Part shown: positions 1-9,147 of the stretch, one piece after another | Layout of the letters: each line of letters opens with the position of its first letter | How positions within the stretch are numbered: the stretch's first letter is position 1 | Assembly (NCBI RefSeq): GCF_024699925.1 | Contig: NZ_JAJOMX010000001.1 | Span: 4,874,001-4,938,000 of the forward strand | DNA from: Mesorhizobium sp. J428 | GTDB taxonomy: Bacteria; Pseudomonadota; Alphaproteobacteria; Rhizobiales; Rhizobiaceae | Length of the DNA: 64,000 bases | Direction of reading: 5' to 3' | Program-made: the position numbers and the translations under genes | Notes under the pieces: model-generated | What the model was told of the DNA's origin: nothing | The model's input: the letters and a program-made list of their open reading frames with translations, nothing else | Database searches by the model: none

Positions 1-603
1 GTCGGCGAAGCGGGCCACTTCCTCGTCGAGCTTGTCGGCCGGCACGACGATGTTGACGAGGCCGATCGCCTCGGCGCGCTCGGCGCCGATCAGGTCGCCG
101 GTCATGAGAAACTGCTTGGCGCGGGAATAGCCGACGAGTTGCGGCCAGATCACGGCGCCGCCGTCGCCGGCCACCAGCCCGACGCGGACGTGCGGGTCGC
201 CGATGCGTGCGTTCCTGTCGGCGATCACCACGTCGCAGAACAGGGCAAGGGTCGCACCGAGGCCGATCGCGTCGCCGTTCATCCGGCAGATGACCGGCTT
301 GTCGAGATCGAGCAGCGAATGGATGATCCGCCGGCCCTCGATGCCGATGCCGGCCATGCCGCCCGGCGCGTCGAGCAGTGTCTGCATCCAGTTGATGTCG
401 CCCCCGGCGCAGAAGGCCGTGCCGGCGCCGGTCAGCACCACGACATCGGTCTCGTCGTCCTGGCCGGCATCGATGAAAATGGTCGACAACTCGGCATGCA
501 TCCTGGCGGTGACTGCGTTGAGCGCTGCGGGATTGCTCAGTGTCAGGGTCAGCTTGCGCCCTTCGCGGCCCACCTCGATGGCCTCGTATCGGTCGTAGTT
601 CAT
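1..603 (-). CDS. Enoyl-CoA hydratase/isomerase family protein (3' end cut by window edge)
   Basis: About 200 residues of a crotonase-fold protein are visible; the C-terminus lies beyond base 1. It starts MNYDRYEAIEVGREGRKLTL behind a strong GGGAGG ribosome site. Residues ~63-72 (TAFCAGGDIN) form the family oxyanion-hole segment, and the second conserved loop reads NGDAIGLGATLALFCDVVIA. The family hydrates 2-enoyl-CoA or isomerises acyl-CoA double bonds; the substrate cannot be read from sequence. It is the last visible gene of a leftward operon with an SDR and a second hydratase, so a step in degradation of a branched, aromatic or terpenoid acyl-CoA is the inferred role. Confidence 0.85.
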   Translation of the reverse strand, partial: MNYDRYEAIEVGREGRKLTLTLSNPAALNAVTARMHAELSTIFIDAGQDDETDVVVLTGAGTAFCAGGDINWMQTLLDAPGGMAGIGIEGRRIIHSLLDLDKPVICRMNGDAIGLGATLALFCDVVIADRNARIGDPHVRVGLVAGDGGAVIWPQLVGYSRAKQFLMTGDLIGAERAEAIGLVNIVVPADKLDEEVARFAD

Positions 604-645
604 GATCCCTCCCGGTCATGTTCCGCCGGCGGGTGGCCGACCTGT

Positions 646-1449
646 TCAGGTGAGTGTCAGGCCGCCGTCGATGACGAGCGTCTGGCCGGTCACGTAGCTC
701 GCGCCATCCGAGGCCAGGAAGGCCACCGCGGCGGCGAGCTCGTTCGGATCGCCCAGCCGCTTCATCGGAATGTCGGCGCGCATCTGCTCCACGATGTCGT
801 CCGGCACGGTCAGCGTCAGGCCCGAGCGCATCTGGCCCGGCGCGATGGCGTTAACGCGTATGCCGCGGTGCGCCCACTGCGCGGCGAGGTCCCGCGTCAG
901 GTGGATGAGCGCCGCCTTTGTCGTGGTGTAGGGCACGATCTGGGCCCGCTCGGGCGTGAATGAGGTCAGTCCCCCGGTCGAGGCGACAAAGATGATCGCG
1001 CCCTTGCCATGCTTAATCATCAGCCTGGCGGCCTCGCGCGCGGCGATGAAGGCGCCGGTCAGGTTCACGTCGACGATCTTGTTCCAGCCGGAAAGCGGAA
1101 TGTCCTCGGGTGCGCCGGACCAGGATGCGCCGGCATTGTTGATCAGGATGTCCAGCCGTCCGAAGCGTTCCTGCACGGAAGCGACCGCGGCCTTGACCTG
1201 CGCCTCGTCGGAGATGTCGCAGGCGAGCGCGACGGTCTCTACTCCGAACGTCGCCGCGATGTCGTCCGCCAAAGCCTGGCACTGGTTCAGTTTGCGGGCC
1301 GCCAGGACGATGCTGGCACCGTGGTCCGCAAGCGCCGCCGCCATCGCGCGGGCAAGTTCTCCATGCCCGCCAAGGATGAGCGCCGTGCGCCCCTTCAGCG
1401 AGGCGAGGCCCGTCAGAAAGCCGGGCCCGAATTCATCACCGTCCGCCAT
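646..1449 (-). CDS. SDR family NAD(P)-dependent oxidoreductase
   Basis: A 267-residue classical short-chain dehydrogenase with an ~16-residue N-terminal extension. The nucleotide-binding turn reads GGHGELARAM instead of the usual TGxxxGxG. The NNAG motif, the active-site Ser in VASTGG and the YxxxK catalytic pair (YTTTK) are all present, and the C-terminus ends in GQTLVIDGG. It lies between two crotonase-family genes in the same leftward operon (43-bp and 62-bp gaps). A 3-hydroxyacyl-CoA or alcohol dehydrogenase step in acyl-CoA breakdown is inferred; the substrate is unknown. Confidence 0.85.
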   Translation of the reverse strand: MADGDEFGPGFLTGLASLKGRTALILGGHGELARAMAAALADHGASIVLAARKLNQCQALADDIAATFGVETVALACDISDEAQVKAAVASVQERFGRLDILINNAGASWSGAPEDIPLSGWNKIVDVNLTGAFIAAREAARLMIKHGKGAIIFVASTGGLTSFTPERAQIVPYTTTKAALIHLTRDLAAQWAHRGIRVNAIAPGQMRSGLTLTVPDDIVEQMRADIPMKRLGDPNELAAAVAFLASDGASYVTGQTLVIDGGLTLT

Positions 1450-1511
1450 TGCCGTTCCTCGAAAAAGCGGCCCCGCGCAGCTATGGCGCGGGGCCTACGG
1501 GAGGAAGGGTT

Positions 1512-2312
1512 CTACCTGCCGACCCAAGTCGGCTGGCGCTTCTCCAGGAACGCGCTCACGCCTTCCTTGGCGTCGGCCGACTGGTGGACGACGTTGCAGG
1601 TCATGGTCTCGAGCGTGATCAGGGATTCCGTGTCGGCGTCGAGGCCGCGGTTGATCGCTTCCTTGGTCATCCACATGCAGAACGGGCTCTTGTCGATCAG
1701 CGGTTCGCAGAACTTCTCGATCAGCGCGTCGAACTGATCCGGTTCCGAAACATCGTTGACCAAGCCCCATTCCATCGCCTCGGTTCCACTGAGCAGCTTG
1801 CCGGTCAGCATCAGCTCCTTGGACTTGCGCAGGCCGATATAGCGCGGCAGGCGGTAGATCGGGCCGGCGCCGCCGAACAGCGCACGGCGAATATGGAAAT
1901 CGCCGATGCGCGCCGTGGTGGTTGCAAGTGCGAAATCGCAAGAGATCATGAGTTCGAATCCGCCGGCGACGGCGTAGCCCTCGACCGCGGCGATGGTCGG
2001 CTTCTTCATGTTGAAGAAGTGATTGTAAGTGCGGGCCGACTGCTGCGCCAGATCGAGCGAGTCGACCGTGGTGTGCAGGGCGGGGCCGACCAGCTGGCCC
2101 AGGTCGGCACCAGCGCAGAAGGTGTTGCCGCGTCCGCGGAAGACGACGACCCTGACGCTCTTGTCCGCTTCGGCCCGACGGCCGAACTCGCCCAGCAGGT
2201 CGAGCACGCGTGGGCTCACGCAATTCTTCACATGCGGGCGGTTGATCCAGATCGTGGCGACAGGACCTTTCACCTCATACTGGACGACATCCTCGGTAAC
2301 AACCTGGTTCAT
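1512..2312 (-). CDS. Enoyl-CoA hydratase/isomerase family protein
   Basis: A 266-residue crotonase. I chose the start at 2312 (MNQVVTEDVVQYEV) because GGAGAGG sits just upstream; the open frame runs further back without support. FCAGADLGQL is the oxyanion-hole motif, and AVEGYAVAGGFELMISCDFA is the second conserved loop. It is the first gene of the leftward operon, and its promoter region holds a TetR-type palindrome at 2377-2392, so repression by the divergent TetR gene is likely. It is clearly different from the hydratase at 1-603, so the two probably act on different intermediates. Confidence 0.88.
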   Translation of the reverse strand: MNQVVTEDVVQYEVKGPVATIWINRPHVKNCVSPRVLDLLGEFGRRAEADKSVRVVVFRGRGNTFCAGADLGQLVGPALHTTVDSLDLAQQSARTYNHFFNMKKPTIAAVEGYAVAGGFELMISCDFALATTTARIGDFHIRRALFGGAGPIYRLPRYIGLRKSKELMLTGKLLSGTEAMEWGLVNDVSEPDQFDALIEKFCEPLIDKSPFCMWMTKEAINRGLDADTESLITLETMTCNVVHQSADAKEGVSAFLEKRQPTWVGR

Positions 2313-2376
2313 TTTCCTCTCCTGTGCGTTCCTTGGCGCCTGCTTCGAGGGCCGAATGAGGCGGATTGATATGATC

Positions 2377-2392
2377 GACTGACTAGTCGGTC
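2377..2392. promoter_or_regulatory. TetR-type operator palindrome 1
   Basis: GACTGACTAGTCGGTC is a 16-bp palindrome with one mismatched pair, about 65 bp before the leftward hydratase start and 140 bp before the tetR gene. A sister site occurs at 3943-3960; both centre on CGACTAG. Binding is inferred from position and symmetry. Confidence 0.6.
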
Positions 2393-2531
2393 CATGAATG
2401 CCGACAAAGAGACTCGTTGTCAAGTGCACAGCACGGTAGTGATACGTGCGGAGACACGACCGGATTAATTCGACTTTCTGGACGGTTTATAATTTCCCTG
2501 TTATCTGTCGGGACGAAACGAAGGGAAGGCA

Positions 2532-3200
2532 GTGTCGGTGAACGATTCAAGCCAAGATCGGGACGGGACGATGATGACCGAAAAGCCGGCGCCGCGAAAA
2601 CGTGGGCCCAAGGTCGACATCGAACTCACCCGCCAGAGGCGGAGCGACATCGTGCGCGAAGCAGCGCATCTTTTCGACCAGGTCGGCTATCACGGCGTCA
2701 ACATGGAGATGATCGCGGAAGCGGCCGGCCTGAAGAAGCCGACACTCTACCACTATGTCACGGGCAAGGACGAGATCCTGTTCAACATGCAGGAGTCCAT
2801 GATCGTGCGCATGCGCGAGAACATGGCCGAACGCGTGCGCGAGGGGCAGGACTGCCTGGCGATCCTGCGGGGCGTCTACGAGGACATATTCACCCAGATG
2901 CGGGACTCCCCGGGCACGGTGCGCTCGTTCTTCGAGCATCAGCGCGAAATGAGCGAGGAACAGCAGGCCAGGATCCGCAAGGAAAGGCAGGATTACACCG
3001 CGCTGGTGATGAAGGTCCTGTCCGATGGGATGGACGCCGGTGTGCTCGTTCGCGGCGATGTGCGGCTGACCGCCCTGTGCTTCTTCGGCATCTGCAACTG
3101 GGCTTACCAGTGGTATCGGCCGTCGCGGGATCCCGATCCGGAACTCGTGGCGAGGCAGTGCTTCGAGATCTTCGCGCGCGGCATCGCGGTGCAGCGCTAG
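2532..3200 (+). CDS. TetR/AcrR family transcriptional regulator
   Basis: 222 residues from a GTG start preceded by AAGGGAAGG. Residues ~33-80 are a TetR helix-turn-helix: RSDIVREAAHLFDQVGYHGV, then MEMIAEAAGLKKPTLYHYV, which is the canonical recognition-helix pattern. The C-terminal part is a ligand-binding domain like those of regulators of acyl-CoA catabolism. The gene lies between a leftward and a rightward acyl-CoA gene set, each with a matching palindrome, so it is probably their local repressor, released by an acyl-CoA. The ligand is unknown. Confidence 0.9.
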   Translation: MSVNDSSQDRDGTMMTEKPAPRKRGPKVDIELTRQRRSDIVREAAHLFDQVGYHGVNMEMIAEAAGLKKPTLYHYVTGKDEILFNMQESMIVRMRENMAERVREGQDCLAILRGVYEDIFTQMRDSPGTVRSFFEHQREMSEEQQARIRKERQDYTALVMKVLSDGMDAGVLVRGDVRLTALCFFGICNWAYQWYRPSRDPDPELVARQCFEIFARGIAVQR

Positions 3201-3201
3201 C

Positions 3202-3929
3202 ATGCTGCTCAAGGACAAGATCGGCTTGTGACGGGCGCCTCGGGCGCCCTGGGCAGCGCGATCGTGGCGGCGGTGCGGGAACAGGGTGGGACGCCGTTCG
3301 CAACCGATCTCAAACCGGACGGCTCGATCGACGCCGCGCACGACGTCACGTCCGAAGCCAGCTGGAGCGAGGTATGCGCTGAGATCGACAGGCGGCACGG
3401 CCGGCTCGACGGACTCGTCAACAATGCCGGCATCATTCATGTCGGCAATGTCGAGACGACGGACCTTGCCGCGTTCCGCAATGTGATGGCGGTCAATGTC
3501 GACGGCCTGTTTCTCGGCTGCAAGCTGACATGGCCGCTGTTGCGCAGGAGCGCCGCCGCGTCGATCGTCAATGTCAGCTCGACAGGCGGGCTGGTCGGAA
3601 GTGCCGACCACGTCGCCTACACGGCGTCGAAGGGTGCCGTCAGGATCCTGTCCAAATCGGTCGCCTTGCACGGAGCCCGCTTCGACCCGGTTATCCGGTG
3701 CAACTCGCTTCACCCCAGCCTGATGGCCGGCAACATGGCCGATACGATCGTGGCAGGCATCAGAAACCCGGCCTTGACGGCGGAGAGCGTCGCGGCGGCG
3801 CGCAACCCCATGCGCCGGCTGGCGCTGACGTCAGAAGTGGCGGGCGCGGCGGTCTTCCTTCTGTCTTCGCTGTCCGGTTTCGTCACCGGCAGCGAGCTCG
3901 TCAGCGACGGCGGACTGACGGCCATCTGA
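3202..3929 (+). pseudogene. SDR family oxidoreductase, N-terminus frameshifted
   Basis: From 3228 (GTG) the frame encodes a 233-residue SDR beginning TGASGALGSAIV, with NNAG, VSSTGG and the YTASK catalytic pair. The first beta strand is missing from that frame. It is encoded just upstream, out of frame, from ATG 3202: MLLKDKIGL followed by a stop. Adding one G near 3228 joins them into MLLKDKIGLVTGASG, a normal SDR start. So either one base is missing from the consensus or the gene is mutated; translation from GTG 3228 would lack part of the Rossmann fold. It follows tetR by one base. Confidence 0.7.
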
Positions 3930-3942
3930 CATAAATTATAAA

Positions 3943-3960
3943 CAACCGACTAGACGGTTG
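3943..3960. promoter_or_regulatory. TetR-type operator palindrome 2
   Basis: CAACCGACTAGACGGTTG is an 18-bp palindrome with one mismatched pair, lying 60 bp before the acyl-CoA dehydrogenase start. It shares the ACCGACTAG core with the site at 2377-2392. A pyrimidine-rich CTTTTTATTG follows. It is probably the operator of the rightward operon. Confidence 0.6.
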
Positions 3961-4020
3961 CCTTTTTATTGCGTAGGAATCTCCCTGATCATTGGTTGCG
4001 ATTAGGGGGAGGCCCAGTCG

Positions 4021-5238
4021 ATGTTCGAGTTCTCCGAACGGTCCCTAGACCTGCAAAGGCGCGTCAAGGCGTTCATGGAAGAGCACGTCTATCCGGCCGA
4101 GAGCGTCTACAAGGCGCAGCAGGCGGAGCTCGCGGACCGCTGGGACAGTCCCGCCATCATGGACGAGCTCAAGCTGCGCGCGAAAGCAGAAGGGTTGTGG
4201 AACCTGTTCCTGCCGGAGAGCCACGACGGCGCCGGCCTGACCAACCTGGAATATGCGCCGCTGTGCGAGATCATGGGGCGCTCCTACATCGGCCCGGAGG
4301 TCTTCAACTGCTCGGCGCCGGACACCGGCAACATGGAAGTGCTGGAGCGCTACGGCACGGACGAGCACAAGGAGCTCTGGCTCAAGCCGCTGCTGGACGG
4401 CGAGATCCGTTCCGCCTTCTCGATGACCGAGCCCGCCGTCGCGTCTTCCGACGCCACGAACATCAGCCTTTCCTGCGTCCGCGACGGCGATCACTACGTG
4501 CTCAACGGGCGCAAGTGGTGGACGTCCGGCGCCGGAGACAACCGCACCAAGATCCTCATCGTGATGTGCAAGTCCAACCCGGACGCCGCGCGCCACCAGC
4601 AGCATTCCATGATCCTGGTGCCGAAGGACACTCCGGGCGTGCGCCTGGTCCGCTCGCTGAAGGTGTTCGGATACGAGCACATTCCCTGCGGCCATTTCGA
4701 GATCGAGTACAAGGACGTGCGGGTGCCTGTCGGGAACATGCTGCTCGGCGAGGGACGGGGCTTCGAGATCGCGCAGGGTCGTCTCGGCCCCGGCCGCATC
4801 CACCACTGCATGCGGATGATCGGCGTGGCCGAGCGAGGACTCGACTCAATGATCGCGCGCGCGCGCCAGCGCGTCGCCTTCGGCAAGCCGCTGGCGGACC
4901 AGGGAATGGTGCGCGAGGCGATCGGCCTGTCGCGCATCGAGATCGACCAGGCGCGCCTGCTCACGCTGCATGCGGCGAACATGATGGACAAGGTCGGCAA
5001 TAAGGCCGCCCGCAGCGAGATCGCCCAGATCAAGGTCGCGGCGCCGAACATGGCCTTCCGCGTGCTCGACCGCGCGATACAGGTGCATGGCGCCGCCGGC
5101 GTCAGCGAGGATTTCGGCCTCGCTGATGCGTGGGCGTTTGCCCGCGCGGTCCGGCTGACCGACGGGCCGGACGAGGTGCATCTCGCCGCGATCGCCAAAA
5201 TGGAACTCGGGCGCGACCTCCCGGCAAAGCCGTGGTGA
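4021..5238 (+). CDS. Acyl-CoA dehydrogenase family protein
   Basis: A 405-residue flavoenzyme expected to oxidise an acyl-CoA to the 2-enoyl-CoA. The start is set by GGGGGAGG eight bases upstream. The FAD/substrate loop reads [15 protein letters not shown] (residues ~136-150), the middle beta domain includes [13 protein letters not shown], and the C-terminal helical domain ends near [19 protein letters not shown]. The pattern and the adjacent phosphotransferase gene match the ACAD10/ACAD11-like group. It heads the rightward operon behind palindrome 2. Chain-length preference cannot be told. Confidence 0.9.
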   Translation: MFEFSERSLDLQRRVKAFMEEHVYPAESVYKAQQAELADRWDSPAIMDELKLRAKAEGLWNLFLPESHDGAGLTNLEYAPLCEIMGRSYIGPEVFNCSAPDTGNMEVLERYGTDEHKELWLKPLLDGEIRSAFSMTEPAVASSDATNISLSCVRDGDHYVLNGRKWWTSGAGDNRTKILIVMCKSNPDAARHQQHSMILVPKDTPGVRLVRSLKVFGYEHIPCGHFEIEYKDVRVPVGNMLLGEGRGFEIAQGRLGPGRIHHCMRMIGVAERGLDSMIARARQRVAFGKPLADQGMVREAIGLSRIEIDQARLLTLHAANMMDKVGNKAARSEIAQIKVAAPNMAFRVLDRAIQVHGAAGVSEDFGLADAWAFARAVRLTDGPDEVHLAAIAKMELGRDLPAKPW

Positions 5239-5254
5239 ACGGGCGGTACGCAAG

Positions 5255-6318
5255 ATGAGTCTCGCCGACGAAACGACTCCAATCCGCAGCGGCCATGAGT
5301 TCGAGGTCGCACGCCTGCTCGACTACCTGGCGCCGCACATTCCCGGACACCAGGGCGAAGCGCGCGTCACACAGTTTCGCGGCGGCCAGTCCAATCCGAC
5401 GTTTCTGATCCAGTCGGATGACCGCGTCTGGGTGCTGCGCAAGAAGCCGCCAGGCGTGCTGCTGCCGTCGGCGCACCAGGTCGAGCGCGAGTACCAGGTG
5501 ATGAAGGCGCTGGCCGGAACGGACGTTCCCGTACCGCGCATGATCGTCCTGTGCGAGGACGCGTCCGTCATAGGCACACCCTTCTATGTGATGGAAGGCA
5601 TCGAAGGCCGGGTGATCCGCGACCTGACGCTGCCCGGTCTGTCGCCGGGCCAACGCCGCGCCGTCTACGACGTCCAGGCCGAGACCCTGGCCAGACTGCA
5701 CACGGTCGACTGGCGGGCCGTCGGCCTCGAGGGCTTCGGCAAACCGACCGGTTACGTCTCCCGCCAGGTCGCGCGCTGGACCAAGCAGTACGAGGTGACG
5801 CGGACCCACGAGATCGCCTCGATGGACAAGGTAATGCCTTGGCTCGCCCGCAACATCCCCGAAGGCGACGAGGCGGCGATCGCGCATGGCGACTTCCGGC
5901 TGGAGAACATGATCCTGCATCCAACCGAGCCCAAGGTGCTGGCGGTGCTTGACTGGGAACTGGCGACCATCGGCCATCCGCTGCCCGACCTGGCCTACAA
6001 TTGCCTGCCGCGTACCGCGTCGATCCGGATTTCCCGGGCGTCGGCGGCCTGCGCGACCTGGACTATATGGCGACGGGCATCCCGAGCGAAGCCGACTATG
6101 TCGCCACCTATTGTGCCGCGGCCGGGCGCAAGGGCATCGACCATTGGCACTACTATCTGGCCTTCTCGCTGTTCCGCACGGCAGCCATCCTGCAGGGCGT
6201 CTACAGCAGGGCGCTTCAGGGGACCGCCTCGAACGCCAATGCGCTCGAGGTCGGCAAGCTCGCCGCGCAGGCGGCGGACATGGCCTGGGAACAGACCCGT
6301 CTCGACGGGCGCAACTAA
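5255..6318 (+). pseudogene. APH-type phosphotransferase (ACAD10/11-associated), one-base frameshift
   Basis: An aminoglycoside-phosphotransferase-fold kinase of the type paired or fused with acyl-CoA dehydrogenases. The N-terminal ~250 residues contain the Brenner motif AHGDFRLENMILHP and the metal-binding VLDWELATIGHPLPDLAY. Right after AYNCLP the frame is lost; the C-terminal part continues one frame back (YRVDPDFPGVGGLRDLDYMA to TRLDGRN, stop 6318). One base is missing near 6011; restored, the product is ~354 residues. In the ACAD11 pathway the kinase activates 4-hydroxyacyl-CoA; that role is inferred. Type is pseudogene because of the shift, but a consensus error is possible. Confidence 0.75.
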
Positions 6319-6330
6319 GGGAATTGAATC

Positions 6331-7513
6331 ATGCCGGCCGCCGTCATCGTATCCACCGCCCGCACTCCTATCGGCCGCGCCTATCGCGGCGCCTTCAACG
6401 CCACCTCAGCGCCCTCGCTTGCGGCGCATGCGATCGGCCATGCAATCCAACGCGCGGGAGTAGCGCCAGACGAGGTGGAGGACGTCGTCCTCGGCTGTGC
6501 GCAGCAGCAGGGGCACCAGCGGCTTCAACGTCGCCCGGCAGGCGTTGATCCGGGCGGGATGGCCGGTCCAGGTGGCCGGCACGACGGTAGACCGCCAGTG
6601 CGGGTCGGGGCTGCAGGCGATCGCAAACGCCGCGCGCGCCATTGCGCTCGACGGCGTTCCCATCGCGGTCGCCGGCGGCGTGGAATCGATCAGCCTGGTG
6701 CAGAACGAGCATTACAATCTGTTCCGCTGGAATGATGAGGACATCCTGCGCGACAAGCCCGCGCTCTACATGCAGATGATCGATACCGCCGAGACCGTCG
6801 CGGCGCGCTACGGGATCTCGCGCGAACGCCAGGATGCCTACAGCCTCGCCAGCCAAAAGCGCACGGCCGATGCGCAGGCGGCTGGCCGTTTCGACGCCGA
6901 GATTGTCCCGATGCAGGCGACGATGTCGGTTGCCGACAAGGCGACAGGAGCCGTGAGCCAGCGCGAGACCGTTCTGTCGAAGGATGAAGGCAACCGTCCG
7001 GACACCACGGCCGAGAGCCTTGCCGGGCTCAAGACGGTGCGCCAGGACGGCACCATCACGGCGGGCAATGCCAGCCAGCTGTCGGACGGCGCCAGCGCCT
7101 GCGTGCTGATGAGCGAGGCGGAGGCGGAGCGCCGCGGCCTCGAGCCGCTCGGCGTCTTCCGCGGTCTGGCAGTCGCCGGCTGCGAGCCGGACGAGATGGG
7201 CATCGGGCCGGTCTTCGCCGTGCCGCGCCTGCTCGAACGGCATGGCCTGACGATCGACGACATCGGCATCTGGGAGCTGAACGAGGCGTTTGCGGTACAG
7301 GTCCTCTACTGTCGCGACCGGCTTGGCATTCCCGACGAACTGCTCAATGTCGACGGCGGCGCGATCTCGATCGGCCATCCATACGGCATGAGCGGCGCCC
7401 GGATGGCGGGTCATGTGCTGATCGAAGGCAAGCGCCGCGGGGCGCGCTACGGCGTCGTCACCATGTGCATCGGCGGCGGAATGGGGGCTGCCGGTCTGTT
7501 CGAGATATTGTAG
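6331..7513 (+). pseudogene. Acetyl-CoA acyltransferase (thiolase), one-base frameshift
   Basis: Thiolase-family enzyme cleaving 3-ketoacyl-CoA to acetyl-CoA and a shortened acyl-CoA. The first frame gives AAVIVSTARTPIGRAYRGAF up to VLGCAQQQG; an extra base near 6505 shifts the rest, [15 protein letters not shown] onward. The nucleophile loop is [11 protein letters not shown], and the C-terminal catalytic motifs [20 protein letters not shown] and CIGGGMGAA are all intact. Corrected length ~393 residues, normal for the family. The start at 6331 follows GGGAATTGAATC. Either a consensus error or a knocked-out thiolase in an otherwise complete operon. Confidence 0.78.
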
Positions 7514-7527
7514 CGAGAGACGCAGCG

Positions 7528-9144
7528 ATGACCACGCAGGCCGACACGACCGCACTCTCAGGCGAGCCCGACTGGTACGCGGAGGGCTCATGGCGTTCCG
7601 AACCATTGTGGGCGAGCTTTGTCTCCGCCGCGCAGGGGTCGGGCCGGGCCGCCACGGTACGGGAAGGCGATCATGTCCTGACGTTGCCCGAACTCCTGGC
7701 GCGTGCGCAGCGCATCGCCGGAGGCCTCGCTGCGGAAGGCGTCCGACCGGGTGCCGCCGTCATCGTCCAATCACGCAATTCGATCGACGCCTTTGCCTCG
7801 CTGCTGGCCTGCTATTCCCAGGGTTTCGTCTCGATCCCGCTGCCGCCGATGTTCTCGCCGGCGCAGATCTGCGCCGTGGCCGACAGCGCCGCGGCCGAGG
7901 CACTGATCCTGCTTGAGGACAACACCGGCCCGACGATCACGCATGTGCTCGCCAATTCGCCAACGGTGAAGGCGGCCTTCGTCGTGGACGCCGATAGCGC
8001 GGGCGATCATGCCAAAGTTCGGCCGTGGACCACCTGTCTCGCCGCTGCGCCCCTGGCCGCAAATCCGCCGTCGCCCGACGCGGACGCCATCGTCCTCTAC
8101 TCCTCGGGCTCCACCGGGGCGCCCAAGGGCGTCGTCCACAGCGGCAATTCGCTGCGCTTCGCGGCCGAGGCATTGGCGAGGTTCCACAAGGTCGGCCCTT
8201 CGGACCGGGTGCTCGTCGCCCTGGAGTTCGGCTTCGTCGGCGGCACCGTGTTGGGCGCGATGCTCGCTTTCCTCGCCGGGGCTTCCACAGTGCTCATGCG
8301 CAAATGGGATGTCGAAACCTGCCTCTCCGTCATCGAGCGCGAACGCATCACCTACACGCTGCTGATGCCGACACACTGCTACGACGTGCTGATCCGGGAC
8401 GACCTCGACAGCTTCGATCTCAGCTCGCTCGGCCGCGCGATACTGGCGGGCGCGACGGCAGAGCAACGGCGCAAGGCGGCAGGCCTGTTCTGCGGCGTGC
8501 CGCTGCCGATGTACGGCATGTCGGAATCGATGGGACATTGCACATGCGCACCCGGCGACGCCGACTCCGGCCTGTTCGGCTCGGACGGCCGCACGCTGCC
8601 GGGAACCGAGATGAGAGTGCTCGACGAACATGGCCGGCCGGTAGCGCCGGGCGAGGTCGGCAACGTCTTCCTGCGGGGCCCCAACCGCCTGCGGCGATAT
8701 CAGGCGCGACCCGATCTCACGGCGCGCGCGATCGATCCGGAGGGCTGGTTCGCGACCGGCGACCGCGGCCGGCTCGACGAGGGCGGCTTCCTGACCTTCG
8801 TCGCCCGCGCGTCCGAGATGATCCGGCGCGGCGGCATCATGATCCAGCCGGCGGAGATCGAACTGGCGCTGGGCACGCATCCGGCGATCGCGGAGCTCTC
8901 GGTCATCGGCGTCCCGGACGACCGGCTGGGCGAGCGGGTCTGCGCCTGCGCGCGGCTGAAGCCCGGCCATGCGCTCGATCTCGAGGAAATCCGCGCGCAT
9001 CTGCAGAGAGCCGGCCTGCCACGCTATCAGTGGCCGGAGTTCCTGCTGCTGTTCGAGGCTTTCCCGCGCACGCCGTCGCTAAAAGTGCGCCGCGCCGATC
9101 TGGCCGCCGAGGCGCGGTCCCGCCTTGTGGCCGAGAAAGACTGA
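7528..9144 (+). CDS. AMP-dependent acyl-CoA synthetase/ligase
   Basis: 538 residues from ATG 7528; the open frame extends upstream into the thiolase without an RBS. Adenylate-forming enzyme: phosphate loop YSSGSTGAPKGV at residues ~190-201, YGMSESMGHC, GDRGRLDEGGFLTFVARASE, and the C-terminal catalytic Lys in TPSLKVRR. It activates a carboxylic acid to acyl-CoA through an acyl-AMP. Its place at the end of the catabolic operon suggests that it primes the pathway substrate; the acid itself cannot be identified. Confidence 0.88.
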   Translation: MTTQADTTALSGEPDWYAEGSWRSEPLWASFVSAAQGSGRAATVREGDHVLTLPELLARAQRIAGGLAAEGVRPGAAVIVQSRNSIDAFASLLACYSQGFVSIPLPPMFSPAQICAVADSAAAEALILLEDNTGPTITHVLANSPTVKAAFVVDADSAGDHAKVRPWTTCLAAAPLAANPPSPDADAIVLYSSGSTGAPKGVVHSGNSLRFAAEALARFHKVGPSDRVLVALEFGFVGGTVLGAMLAFLAGASTVLMRKWDVETCLSVIERERITYTLLMPTHCYDVLIRDDLDSFDLSSLGRAILAGATAEQRRKAAGLFCGVPLPMYGMSESMGHCTCAPGDADSGLFGSDGRTLPGTEMRVLDEHGRPVAPGEVGNVFLRGPNRLRRYQARPDLTARAIDPEGWFATGDRGRLDEGGFLTFVARASEMIRRGGIMIQPAEIELALGTHPAIAELSVIGVPDDRLGERVCACARLKPGHALDLEEIRAHLQRAGLPRYQWPEFLLLFEAFPRTPSLKVRRADLAAEARSRLVAEKD

Positions 9145-9147
9145 CCG

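Noticed and set aside
646..1737. Several long plus-strand open frames (956-1618, 1009-1737, 1449-2369)
   Set aside because: They are antisense shadows of the SDR and hydratase genes; no RBS and no protein motifs.
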